From contig CAMDVY010000036.1 of the NCBI GenBank assembly GCA_945878745.1, positions 1 to 12,442 of the forward strand: a DNA stretch of 12,442 nt. Direction: 5' to 3'. Below are positions 6,701 to 12,442 of the stretch, in pieces (positions within the stretch are counted from its first letter, which is position 1; each line of letters starts with the position of its first letter). The notes below the pieces were generated by a model, which made no database searches, was not told the origin of the DNA, and saw only the letters and a program-made list of their open reading frames with translations. The position numbers and the translations under genes are program-made. Source of the DNA: Klebsiella pneumoniae (GTDB taxonomy: Bacteria; Pseudomonadota; Gammaproteobacteria; Pseudomonadales; Azotimanducaceae).

Positions 6701-7867
6701 CGAATTGTTGAAATAGACGCCTTCGAACGGCTGCGCCGTGCGTTGCTTGGTAACAAGGCAGCAAGTGCACCTGGATTGGCCAGGGGTGGTGTGATCGACA
6801 GTGAGTACCTGGCTACTCTCGCGAATGACGAGTGGTTCAAGATCCGAATGGCGGATGACGCTCTGAACAATCAACTGGATGCCGCCGAGCAGCATCTGAA
6901 AGACAAGAAGGAACAACAGGAAGCAACGTTCAAGGACCAGAAGACCAAGCTGGAGAGTGGTGATGATCTTGCTCCCGGTGTTCTGAAGATCGTCAAGGTC
7001 TACCTGGCGATCAAGCGTCGCATTCAGCCCGGTGACAAGATGGCTGGACGGCACGGGAACAAAGGTGTCATATCCGTGATCATGCCGGTCGAAGACATGC
7101 CTTACGACGAGAATGGGCAACCAGTGGACATCGTCCTCAATCCTCTCGGTGTTCCGAGTCGAATGAACGTCGGTCAGGTTCTGGAGGCGCACCTTGGCTG
7201 GGCAGTAAAAGGCGTTGGCGAACAAATCACAAGAATGCTGGAAGTACACGCAAAAATCGGCGAAGTTCGGGCGTATCTCGACAAGATCTATAACGGCGTC
7301 GGTCAGCGGAAGGTCGATCTCGACTCTTTGACGGACACGGAAATTTTCGAGTTGGCGACGAACCTGAAAGGAGGATTGCCAATCGCGACGCCAGCGTTTG
7401 ATGGTGCGTCAGAGACTGAAATCAAGCGGATGCTCGAAATCGCCGGGTTGCCAACGAGTGGCCAAACTACGTTGTTCGATGGTCGGACGGGCGAGAAGTT
7501 TGATCGACCGGTAACAGTTGGCTACATGTACATGCTTAAGCTGAACCACCTGGTCGATGACAAGATGCATGCCCGCTCTACGGGTTCGTATAGCCTGGTC
7601 ACCCAGCAACCCCTTGGAGGCAAGGCTCAGTTTGGTGGTCAGCGGTTCGGTGAGATGGAAGTGTGGGCGCTGGAGGCTTACGGTGCGGCCTATACCTTGC
7701 AGGAAATGCTGACAGTCAAGTCAGACGATGTCACCGGACGAACCAAGATGTACAAGAACATTGTGGACGGCGACTTCCGGATGGAACCTGGCATGCCGGA
7801 GTCCTTCAACGTACTCGTGAAGGAAATCCGATCGCTGGCGATCAACATAGAGCTGGAAGCTGAATAG
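3794..7867 (+). CDS. rpoB: DNA-directed RNA polymerase subunit beta
   Basis: RpoB forms one pincer and half of the active-site cleft of RNA polymerase. It has 1357 residues (1342 in E. coli) and looks intact. The rifampicin pocket lies at about 512-538 and is wild type at the classic resistance positions: Q518, D521, H531 and S536 (E. coli Q513, D516, H526, S531). This predicts sensitivity at the target. It is followed by Gly-Pro-Gly-Gly-Leu-Thr-Arg-Glu-Arg-Ala-Gly-Phe-Glu and the Glu-Thr-Pro-Glu-Gly-Pro-Asn-Ile-Gly-Leu block. The active-centre lysines are K1082 and K1090 in Gly-Asp-Lys-Met-Ala-Gly-Arg-His-Gly-Asn-Lys-Gly. A Lys/Gln/Glu-rich segment near 1030-1060 falls in the lineage-specific insertion. 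The ATG has GGGAG (3783-3787) six bases upstream. Expression is probably set by the attenuator in the preceding spacer; rpoC follows after ten bases. Confidence 0.99.
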   Translation: MAYSFTEKKRIRKDFGKLPEAVELPYLLAIQVDSYSHFLQIGKGPEQRTDVGLHTAFRSVFPIVSYSGSAALEYVDYRLGTPPFNVKECMLRGSTYAAPLRVKVRLIIYDKESGNKAIKDVKEQEVYMGEIPLMTENGTFVVNGTERVVVSQLHRSPGVFFDHDRGKTHSSGKLLYSARVIPYRGSWLDFEFDPKDCVFVRIDRRRKLPATILLRALEYKSEEILDLFFEKNVFHVKADGFTIDLIPERLRGDVATFDITDQSGQVIVEAGKRVTARHVRMLEQSGLKTLDVPREYLLERTVARDLVDKATGEIIVSCNSIITNEILDKLQKSGVSDVETIYTNELDCGPFMSDTLRIDPSSNRLEALVEIYRMMRPGEPPTKEAAENLFNNLFFSSERYDLTNVGRMKFNRRLGREEIIGEGTLAREDIIDVLRTLIDIRNGKGTVDDIDHLGNRRVRSVGEMAENAFRVGLIRVERAVKERLSLAESEGLMPQDMINAKPVAAAIKEFFGSSQLSQFMDQNNPLSEVTHKRRVSALGPGGLTRERAGFEVRDVHPTHYGRVCPIETPEGPNIGLINSLATYARTNEYGFLESPYRKVIDGKVSTQVDYLSAIDEAEFIIAQASAILDSESRFTQDMVDVRHQNEFTRTNRENVDYMDVSPKQVVSVAAALIPFLEHDDANRALMGSNMQRQAVPTLRAEKPLIGTGMERAVARDSGVCAIAARGGVVDSVDAGRIVVRVADAETSAGEAGVDIYNLTKFTRSNQSTCINQRPLVKPGDVIARGDVLADGPSVDKGELALGQNMRIAFMPWNGYNYEDSILVSERVVQEDRFTSIHIQELTCVARDSRLGPEEITCDIPNVGEGALSKLDESGVVYIGAEVLAGDILVGKVTPKGETQLTPEEKLLRAIFGEKASDVKDTSLRVPTSVKGTVIDVQVFTRDGVEKDQRAKDIGQQQLAQVRKDLADEFRIVEIDAFERLRRALLGNKAASAPGLARGGVIDSEYLATLANDEWFKIRMADDALNNQLDAAEQHLKDKKEQQEATFKDQKTKLESGDDLAPGVLKIVKVYLAIKRRIQPGDKMAGRHGNKGVISVIMPVEDMPYDENGQPVDIVLNPLGVPSRMNVGQVLEAHLGWAVKGVGEQITRMLEVHAKIGEVRAYLDKIYNGVGQRKVDLDSLTDTEIFELATNLKGGLPIATPAFDGASETEIKRMLEIAGLPTSGQTTLFDGRTGEKFDRPVTVGYMYMLKLNHLVDDKMHARSTGSYSLVTQQPLGGKAQFGGQRFGEMEVWALEAYGAAYTLQEMLTVKSDDVTGRTKMYKNIVDGDFRMEPGMPESFNVLVKEIRSLAINIELEAE

Positions 7868-7877
7868 GAGCGTGTAA

Positions 7878-10800
7878 GTGAAAGATCTTCTGAATTTGTT
7901 GAAGGCTCAGGGCAGCGTCGACGATTTCGATGCGCTCAAAATCGGGCTGGCATCTCCGGATCTGATTCGGTCGTGGTCCTATGGTGAGGTCAAAAAGCCG
8001 GAGACCATCAACTACCGGACTTTCAAGCCGGAACGTGATGGACTGTTCTGCGCGCGGATTTTTGGACCCGTCAAGGACTATGAGTGCTTGTGCGGCAAGT
8101 ACAAGCGGCTGAAGCACCGTGGTGTGATTTGTGAAAAGTGTGGTGTTGAAGTCACGCTGACGAAAGTGCGTCGTGAACGCATGGGGCACATTGAACTGGC
8201 GAGCCCGGTTGCGCACATCTGGTTCTTGAAATCTCTGCCAAGTCGTATCGGCCTGTTGCTCGATATGACGCTGCGGGATATCGAACGTGTGCTGTATTTC
8301 GAATACTACGCCGTGATTGACCCCGGTTTGACAGACTTGCAGGTGGGCCAGCTTCTTTCCGATGAGGAGTACTACACCAAGCTGGAAGAGTACGGCGACG
8401 AATTCGATGCGCGCATGGGCGCAGAAGCAGTGCAGGAGTTGCTCAAGGCTCTTGAGCTGGATAGTGAAATTCTTCGCTTGCGCGAAGAAATTCCTGCGAC
8501 CAATTCGGAAACCAAGATCAAGAAGCTGTCCAAACGTCTCAAGCTGATGGAAGCGTTCCAGCGATCGGGTAACAAACCCGACTGGATGATCATGAATGTG
8601 TTGCCAGTGCTGCCGCCTGATCTGCGACCGCTCGTGCCTTTGGATGGTGGTCGATTTGCGACGTCTGACCTCAACGATCTCTATCGTCGGGTCATCAATC
8701 GTAACAATCGATTGAAGCGTCTGCTCGATCTGTCAGCACCAGATATCATCGTGCGCAATGAGAAGCGAATGCTGCAGGAAGCCGTGGATGCGCTGCTCGA
8801 CAACGGTCGGCGCGGTCGAGCGATCACTGGCTCGAACAAGCGACCGTTGAAGTCTCTGGCGGACATGATCAAAGGCAAGCAAGGACGATTCCGTCAAAAC
8901 CTGCTTGGAAAGCGAGTCGACTATTCCGGACGATCTGTCATCGTTGTTGGTCCGACACTGCGCCTGCACCAGTGTGGATTGCCCAAAAAGATGGCGCTTG
9001 AACTGTTCAAGCCGTTTATTTTTGGCAAGCTGGAAACACGCGGTCTCGCTACCACGATCAAAGCCGCCAAAAAAATGGTTGAGCGTGAGACGGCCGAAGT
9101 CTGGGATATTCTCGCCGAGGTTATTCGTGAGCACCCAGTGCTGCTCAACCGAGCGCCGACGCTGCACAGACTTGGCATCCAGGCGTTCGAGCCTGTACTG
9201 ATCGAAGGCAAGGCCATTCAACTGCATCCGCTGGTTTGTACTGCGTACAACGCCGACTTCGATGGCGACCAGATGGCAGTGCACATACCTTTGACTTTGG
9301 AAGCACAGCTCGAAGCGCGCGCGTTGATGATGTCGACCAACAACATCCTGTCACCTGCCAGCGGTGAGCCAATCATCGTTCCGTCACAGGACGTTGTGCT
9401 TGGTGTGTACTACATGACCCGTGATCGCATCGGAGCGAAGGGCGAAGGTCGCATGTTCGCGGATGTGAATGAAGCGCATCGTGCCTATATCTGCGATGAA
9501 GTAGATCTGCATGCACGCGTGAAGGTGAGAATCTCCGAGCAGGTTGAAGACGATGCCGGTCAAATCCGTGCTCGTCGCAAGGTATATGACACAACTGTAG
9601 GTCGAGCACTGTTCTATGAGGTCGTTCCAAATCGGCTATCGTTCGAATTGGTCAACAAGGCCATGGACAAGAAGTCGATTTCGCGGCTGATCAACGAGTG
9701 CTACCGCAACGTTGGCCTCAAGGAAACGGTGATTTTTGCCGACCAGCTGATGTACACCGGTTTTGCTTATTCGACCACGTCTGGATCATCCATTGGTGTG
9801 GACGACTTTGTCATTCCGCTCGACAAAGGCGAGATCATTGGTGAAGCCGAGCGCGAAGTTGCTGAAATCGAAGCGCAGTACGCCTCCGGTCTGGTTACCC
9901 AGGGAGAGAAGTACAACAAGGTCGTCGACATCTGGTCGCGCGCTAATGACCTGGTTGCTCGTTCGATGATGGAAGGGATCTCCAAGCAGGTCGTGACCAA
10001 TATCCACGGTGAACAGGTCGAACAGGCGTCGTTCAACAGCGTCTACATGTATGCAGACTCGGGAGCGCGTGGTTCACCGGCGCAGATTCGGCAGCTCGCT
10101 GGCATGCGGGGTCTGATGACCCGCCCGGACGGCAGCATCATCGAAAACGCCATTACCGCAAACTTCCGCGAAGGCTTGAACGTCAACGAGTACTTCATCT
10201 CCACTCACGGCGCGCGAAAGGGTCTTGCCGATACGGCGTTGAAGACGGCGAACTCTGGCTATCTGACACGACGTCTGGTCGATGTAGCTCAGGATGTGGT
10301 TATCACTGAAGATGATTGTGGCACCGAGAACGGATTGACGATCAGTGCCATCATTGAAGGTGGTGATGTGGTCGAGCCGTTGAAGGATCGGGTACTCGGC
10401 CGCGTTGCAGCGCAAAACGTGTATGCAGCTGACGGCAAGACGATCATCATCGAGCAGGGAACCATGCTGGATGAGACTTGGGTCGATCGGCTGGATTCCC
10501 TCGGTATCGACGAGATCATGGTGAGGTCGGCAATTACGTGCGACACCCACTATGGAATCTGCAGCACCTGCTACGGACGTGATCTTGCGCGTGGCCATCT
10601 GGTCAACATTGGTGAGGCAGTGGGTGTGATCGCTGCTCAGTCCATCGGGGAACCCGGAACTCAGCTCACGATGAGGACGTTCCACATCGGTGGCGCGGCA
10701 TCTCGTGCAACGGCAGTGGACAATATTCAGGTCAAGCATGGTGGAACGGTCCGTCTGCACAATCTGAAAACCGTGCAGCGTATCAGCGGTGAGTTGGTGG

Positions 10801-12089
10801 CCGTATCTCGCTCTGGTGAAATCGCCGTGGCTGATGAAGTCGGCCGCGAGCGTGAACGCTACCGGTTGCCTTATGGCGCGGTAATTTCAGTTGGCGACGA
10901 TCAGAAGGTGGCAGCCGGTCAGGTTATTGCGCAATGGGACCCCCACACCCATCCGATTGTTACGGAAGTGGCAGGGCTGGTTGTTCTCGACGACATGGAA
11001 GAAGGGCTTTCGATTACGCGTCAGACGGACGAACTGACGGGACTGACCAACACCAACGTTCTGGATCCGAAAGATCGCCCTAGCGCGGGTAAGGATTTGC
11101 GTCCGGCGGTACGACTGATAGACGCCAAAGGTGCCTCCGTTCTCTTGCCGAGCACGGATATCCCTGCACACTATCTGTTGCCCAACGATGCGATTCTGTC
11201 GCTGCAAAACGGCGACTCGGTCGGTGTTGGCGACATCATCGCCCGCATTCCGCAACAGGGTTCCAAGAACCGGGACATCACCGGTGGTCTACCGCGTGTT
11301 GCAGACCTGTTCGAGGCTCGCAAGCCAAAGGAACCAGCAATTCTGGCCGAGATCAGCGGCAACGTCAGTTTCGGCAAGGAAACCAAAGGCAAACGCCGTC
11401 TGGTCATCACCCCTCTTGAGGGCGACGCAGTAGAAACGCTGATTCCGAAGTGGCGGACTATTGGTGTGTACGAAGGCGAATTCGTTGATAAGGGTGAGAA
11501 GGTGTGCGACGGCCCTGACAACCCGCACGATATCGTGCGCCTGAAAGGCGTTGAAGCGCTCGCTCGCTATATCATTGGCGAGATCCAGGAGGTCTATCGT
11601 CTGCAGGGCGTGAAGATCAACGACAAACACATCGAAGTCATCGTCCGTCAGATGCTGCGTAAGGTAGAAATTGTCGACTCGGGTGAGAGCAATCTGATCC
11701 GTGGTGAGCAACTTGAGTACGCAAATGTTCGGGTTATCAACCGGGCACAGGTGAGTGAGAACAAGCTGCCAGCGGAATTCTTGAGAATATTGCTCGGGAT
11801 CACCAAGGCATCGCTGGCGACCGAATCGTTCATTTCGGCTGCGTCCTTCCAGGAAACCACTCGAGTACTCACCGAGGCAGCGGTAACTGGGAAACAGGAC
11901 TTCTTGCGCGGATTGAAGGAAAACGTCGTGGTTGGTCGTCTCATTCCTGCGGGAACGGGCCTCACGTACCACAGCGATCGTCGTCGTCGTCGTAGCGACG
12001 AAATCGCGGGACGGAACGCGAAGGAACACACCGTGACGGCAGATGAAATCGAAGCAGCATTGTCCGAAGCGCTCAACTCGGCAGGCTGA
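7878..12089 (+). CDS. rpoC: DNA-directed RNA polymerase subunit beta'
   Basis: RpoC carries the catalytic Mg site of RNA polymerase. It has 1403 residues (1407 in E. coli), and its landmarks keep E. coli numbering. The N-terminal zinc ribbon has C70, C72, C85 and C88. The catalytic Asn-Ala-Asp-Phe-Asp-Gly-Asp loop gives D460, D462 and D464. The second zinc site has C814, C888, C895 and C898. The trigger helix includes M932, R933 and H936, and D1133 opens the Asp-Ile-Thr-Gly-Gly-Leu-Pro-Arg block after the SI3 insertion (about 943-1130). The bridge helix lies around 770-805. The extreme C-terminus differs, with five consecutive arginines encoded by five CGT codons at 11979-11993. The start is GTG at 7878. 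Its AGGAG (7866-7870) overlaps the rpoB TAG, so rpoB and rpoC are tightly coupled. A hairpin follows the stop. Confidence 0.99.
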   Translation: MKDLLNLLKAQGSVDDFDALKIGLASPDLIRSWSYGEVKKPETINYRTFKPERDGLFCARIFGPVKDYECLCGKYKRLKHRGVICEKCGVEVTLTKVRRERMGHIELASPVAHIWFLKSLPSRIGLLLDMTLRDIERVLYFEYYAVIDPGLTDLQVGQLLSDEEYYTKLEEYGDEFDARMGAEAVQELLKALELDSEILRLREEIPATNSETKIKKLSKRLKLMEAFQRSGNKPDWMIMNVLPVLPPDLRPLVPLDGGRFATSDLNDLYRRVINRNNRLKRLLDLSAPDIIVRNEKRMLQEAVDALLDNGRRGRAITGSNKRPLKSLADMIKGKQGRFRQNLLGKRVDYSGRSVIVVGPTLRLHQCGLPKKMALELFKPFIFGKLETRGLATTIKAAKKMVERETAEVWDILAEVIREHPVLLNRAPTLHRLGIQAFEPVLIEGKAIQLHPLVCTAYNADFDGDQMAVHIPLTLEAQLEARALMMSTNNILSPASGEPIIVPSQDVVLGVYYMTRDRIGAKGEGRMFADVNEAHRAYICDEVDLHARVKVRISEQVEDDAGQIRARRKVYDTTVGRALFYEVVPNRLSFELVNKAMDKKSISRLINECYRNVGLKETVIFADQLMYTGFAYSTTSGSSIGVDDFVIPLDKGEIIGEAEREVAEIEAQYASGLVTQGEKYNKVVDIWSRANDLVARSMMEGISKQVVTNIHGEQVEQASFNSVYMYADSGARGSPAQIRQLAGMRGLMTRPDGSIIENAITANFREGLNVNEYFISTHGARKGLADTALKTANSGYLTRRLVDVAQDVVITEDDCGTENGLTISAIIEGGDVVEPLKDRVLGRVAAQNVYAADGKTIIIEQGTMLDETWVDRLDSLGIDEIMVRSAITCDTHYGICSTCYGRDLARGHLVNIGEAVGVIAAQSIGEPGTQLTMRTFHIGGAASRATAVDNIQVKHGGTVRLHNLKTVQRISGELVAVSRSGEIAVADEVGRERERYRLPYGAVISVGDDQKVAAGQVIAQWDPHTHPIVTEVAGLVVLDDMEEGLSITRQTDELTGLTNTNVLDPKDRPSAGKDLRPAVRLIDAKGASVLLPSTDIPAHYLLPNDAILSLQNGDSVGVGDIIARIPQQGSKNRDITGGLPRVADLFEARKPKEPAILAEISGNVSFGKETKGKRRLVITPLEGDAVETLIPKWRTIGVYEGEFVDKGEKVCDGPDNPHDIVRLKGVEALARYIIGEIQEVYRLQGVKINDKHIEVIVRQMLRKVEIVDSGESNLIRGEQLEYANVRVINRAQVSENKLPAEFLRILLGITKASLATESFISAASFQETTRVLTEAAVTGKQDFLRGLKENVVVGRLIPAGTGLTYHSDRRRRRSDEIAGRNAKEHTVTADEIEAALSEALNSAG

Positions 12090-12106
12090 GTTGCTCTGAA
12101 AGGCAC

Positions 12107-12134
12107 CCTCGGCCTGCTTTTCGGCAAGCCGAGG
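12107..12134 (+). terminator. Hairpin after rpoC, possible weak terminator
   Basis: CCTCGGC (12107-12113) pairs with GCCGAGG (12128-12134). After one C/A mismatch, TGC (12115-12117) pairs with GCA (12124-12126), closing a TTTTCG loop. The stem starts 17 bases past the rpoC stop. Only TT follows it, so it may terminate partially, need Rho, or simply protect the mRNA 3' end. Some readthrough into rpsL is likely. Confidence 0.5.
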
Positions 12135-12164
12135 TTGCGTATCACTTCAATGAGACATTAGAAT
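12135..12164 (+). promoter_or_regulatory. Candidate sigma-70 promoter for the rpsL (str) operon
   Basis: TAGAAT (12159-12164) matches the -10 consensus at five of six positions. TTGCGT (12135-12140) lies 18 bases upstream and keeps the TTG half of a -35 box. The presumed start near 12171 would leave a GC-rich discriminator (TCGCGCC), as is typical of stringently controlled ribosomal promoters. The -35 is poor, so this is a moderate call. Confidence 0.4.
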
Positions 12165-12166
12165 TC

Positions 12167-12216
12167 GCGCCCCTTCGCGGGGGCGCACCAAGCGCATAAG
12201 AAAACCCCGGTGGGGT
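12167..12216 (+). other. Two GC-rich hairpins in the rpsL leader
   Basis: GCGCCCC (12167-12173) pairs with GGGGCGC (12180-12186) around TTCGCG. ACCCC (12204-12208) pairs with GGGGT (12212-12216) around GGT. Neither is followed by T on the + strand. The second is preceded by four A residues, so read on the minus strand it is a stem followed by TTTT, resembling a short intrinsic terminator. They may form rpsL leader structure or insulate against antisense transcription; both roles are inferred. Confidence 0.45.
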
Positions 12217-12236
12217 AAAACAGAGAACATGACACT

Positions 12237-12442
12237 ATGGCGACCATCAGCCAGCTTGTACGCAAGCCGCGCAAACAGAAAGTAACGAAGAACATTGTCC
12301 CTGCTCTGCAGGGCTGTCCGCAAAAACGGGGTGTCTGCACCCGTGTGTACACCACCACGCCGAAAAAGCCGAACTCCGCGCTCCGAAAGGTCTGCCGTGT
12401 TCGGTTGACCAACGGTTATGAAGTCACTTCATACATCGGCGG
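12237..12442 (+). CDS. rpsL: 30S ribosomal protein S12 (partial, runs off the window)
   Basis: S12 sits at the decoding centre and monitors codon-anticodon pairing with 16S rRNA. The first 68 codons are present; the family is about 123-124 residues long, so the C-terminal part lies beyond the window. The start Met-Ala-Thr-Ile-Ser-Gln-Leu-Val-Arg-Lys-Pro and the block Cys-Pro-Gln-Lys-Arg-Gly-Val-Cys-Thr-Arg-Val-Tyr-Thr-Thr-Thr-Pro-Lys-Lys-Pro-Asn are diagnostic. K43 (K42 without the initiator Met) is the classic streptomycin-resistance site and is lysine here, the sensitive form. The start is fixed by this conserved N-terminus, although upstream there is only a weak purine stretch, AGAGA at 12222-12226. 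This is the expected first gene of the str operon (rpsL-rpsG-fusA-tuf), here directly after rpoC. Confidence 0.97.
   Translation, partial: MATISQLVRKPRKQKVTKNIVPALQGCPQKRGVCTRVYTTTPKKPNSALRKVCRVRLTNGYEVTSYIG

Noticed and set aside
6083..7249. Long minus-strand open frame (388 codons) opposite rpoB
   Set aside because: It lies wholly antisense to a highly conserved rpoB region, has no recognisable family and no ribosome-binding site that I could see. Its composition is what codon bias on the other strand would produce.
12229..12231. Alternative ATG upstream of rpsL
   Set aside because: It is out of frame with the conserved S12 sequence and opens only a short frame of about 18 codons.
1..12442. 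Mobile elements, CRISPR arrays, defence or biosynthetic genes
   Set aside because: Every substantial coding region is a conserved housekeeping gene; no transposase, spaced direct repeats or unknown gene was found on either strand.

Overview
This window carries the classic bacterial transcription/translation block, all on the + strand: tRNA-Trp, secE, nusG, rplK, rplA, rplJ, rplL, rpoB, rpoC and the first 68 codons of rpsL. The proteins match Gammaproteobacteria most closely. RpoC keeps the same residue numbering as Escherichia coli RpoC for all landmarks checked from C70 to D1133. RpoB is 1357 residues and carries the gammaproteobacterial type of sequence. SecE has the three-helix proteobacterial form. 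The rpoC gene is followed directly by rpsL, and tRNA-Trp sits directly upstream of secE. This is the Pseudomonas-like arrangement rather than the enterobacterial one, where the str operon lies elsewhere. I read the source as a gammaproteobacterium outside Enterobacterales and cannot name a genus. The DNA is moderately GC-rich by eye, and nothing in it looks horizontally acquired.

Layout. Positions 1-75 are a short spacer, perhaps beginning with the last codons of an upstream tuf gene. The tRNA-Trp gene (76-151) lies 28 bases before secE (180-551), which is followed by nusG (623-1156). A 160-base leader with hairpins, including a possible L1 operator, precedes rplK (1317-1748), and rplA (1749-2444) abuts rplK. 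A 255-base leader before rplJ (2700-3230) contains a recognisable L10-type autoregulatory structure and several further hairpins. After rplL (3278-3658) comes a 135-base spacer with a terminator-like attenuator, then rpoB (3794-7867) and rpoC (7878-12089). The 147-base rpoC-rpsL spacer holds a hairpin after rpoC, a candidate promoter with a GC-rich discriminator, and two more hairpins before rpsL (12237 to the window end).

How the parts work together. SecE anchors the protein-export channel. NusG couples RNA polymerase to the ribosome or Rho. L11, L10 and L7/L12 build the GTPase-associated stalk, and L1 builds the opposite stalk. RpoB and RpoC form the active site of RNA polymerase, and S12 is part of the decoding centre. 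In E. coli, L1 represses rplKA, the L10-L7/L12 complex represses rplJL, and an attenuator between rplL and rpoB lowers polymerase synthesis relative to ribosomal protein. RNA structures at the same three positions are visible here.

I looked for an undescribed system and did not find one. This is a conserved housekeeping locus with no mobile element, CRISPR array, toxin, defence gene or orphan gene. What deserves a second look is non-coding: a trailer complementary to the tRNA-Trp 5' end, an unusual U-C mismatch in its anticodon stem, a possible two-state switch in the rplJ leader, and the leader hairpins and weak ribosome-binding site of rpsL.
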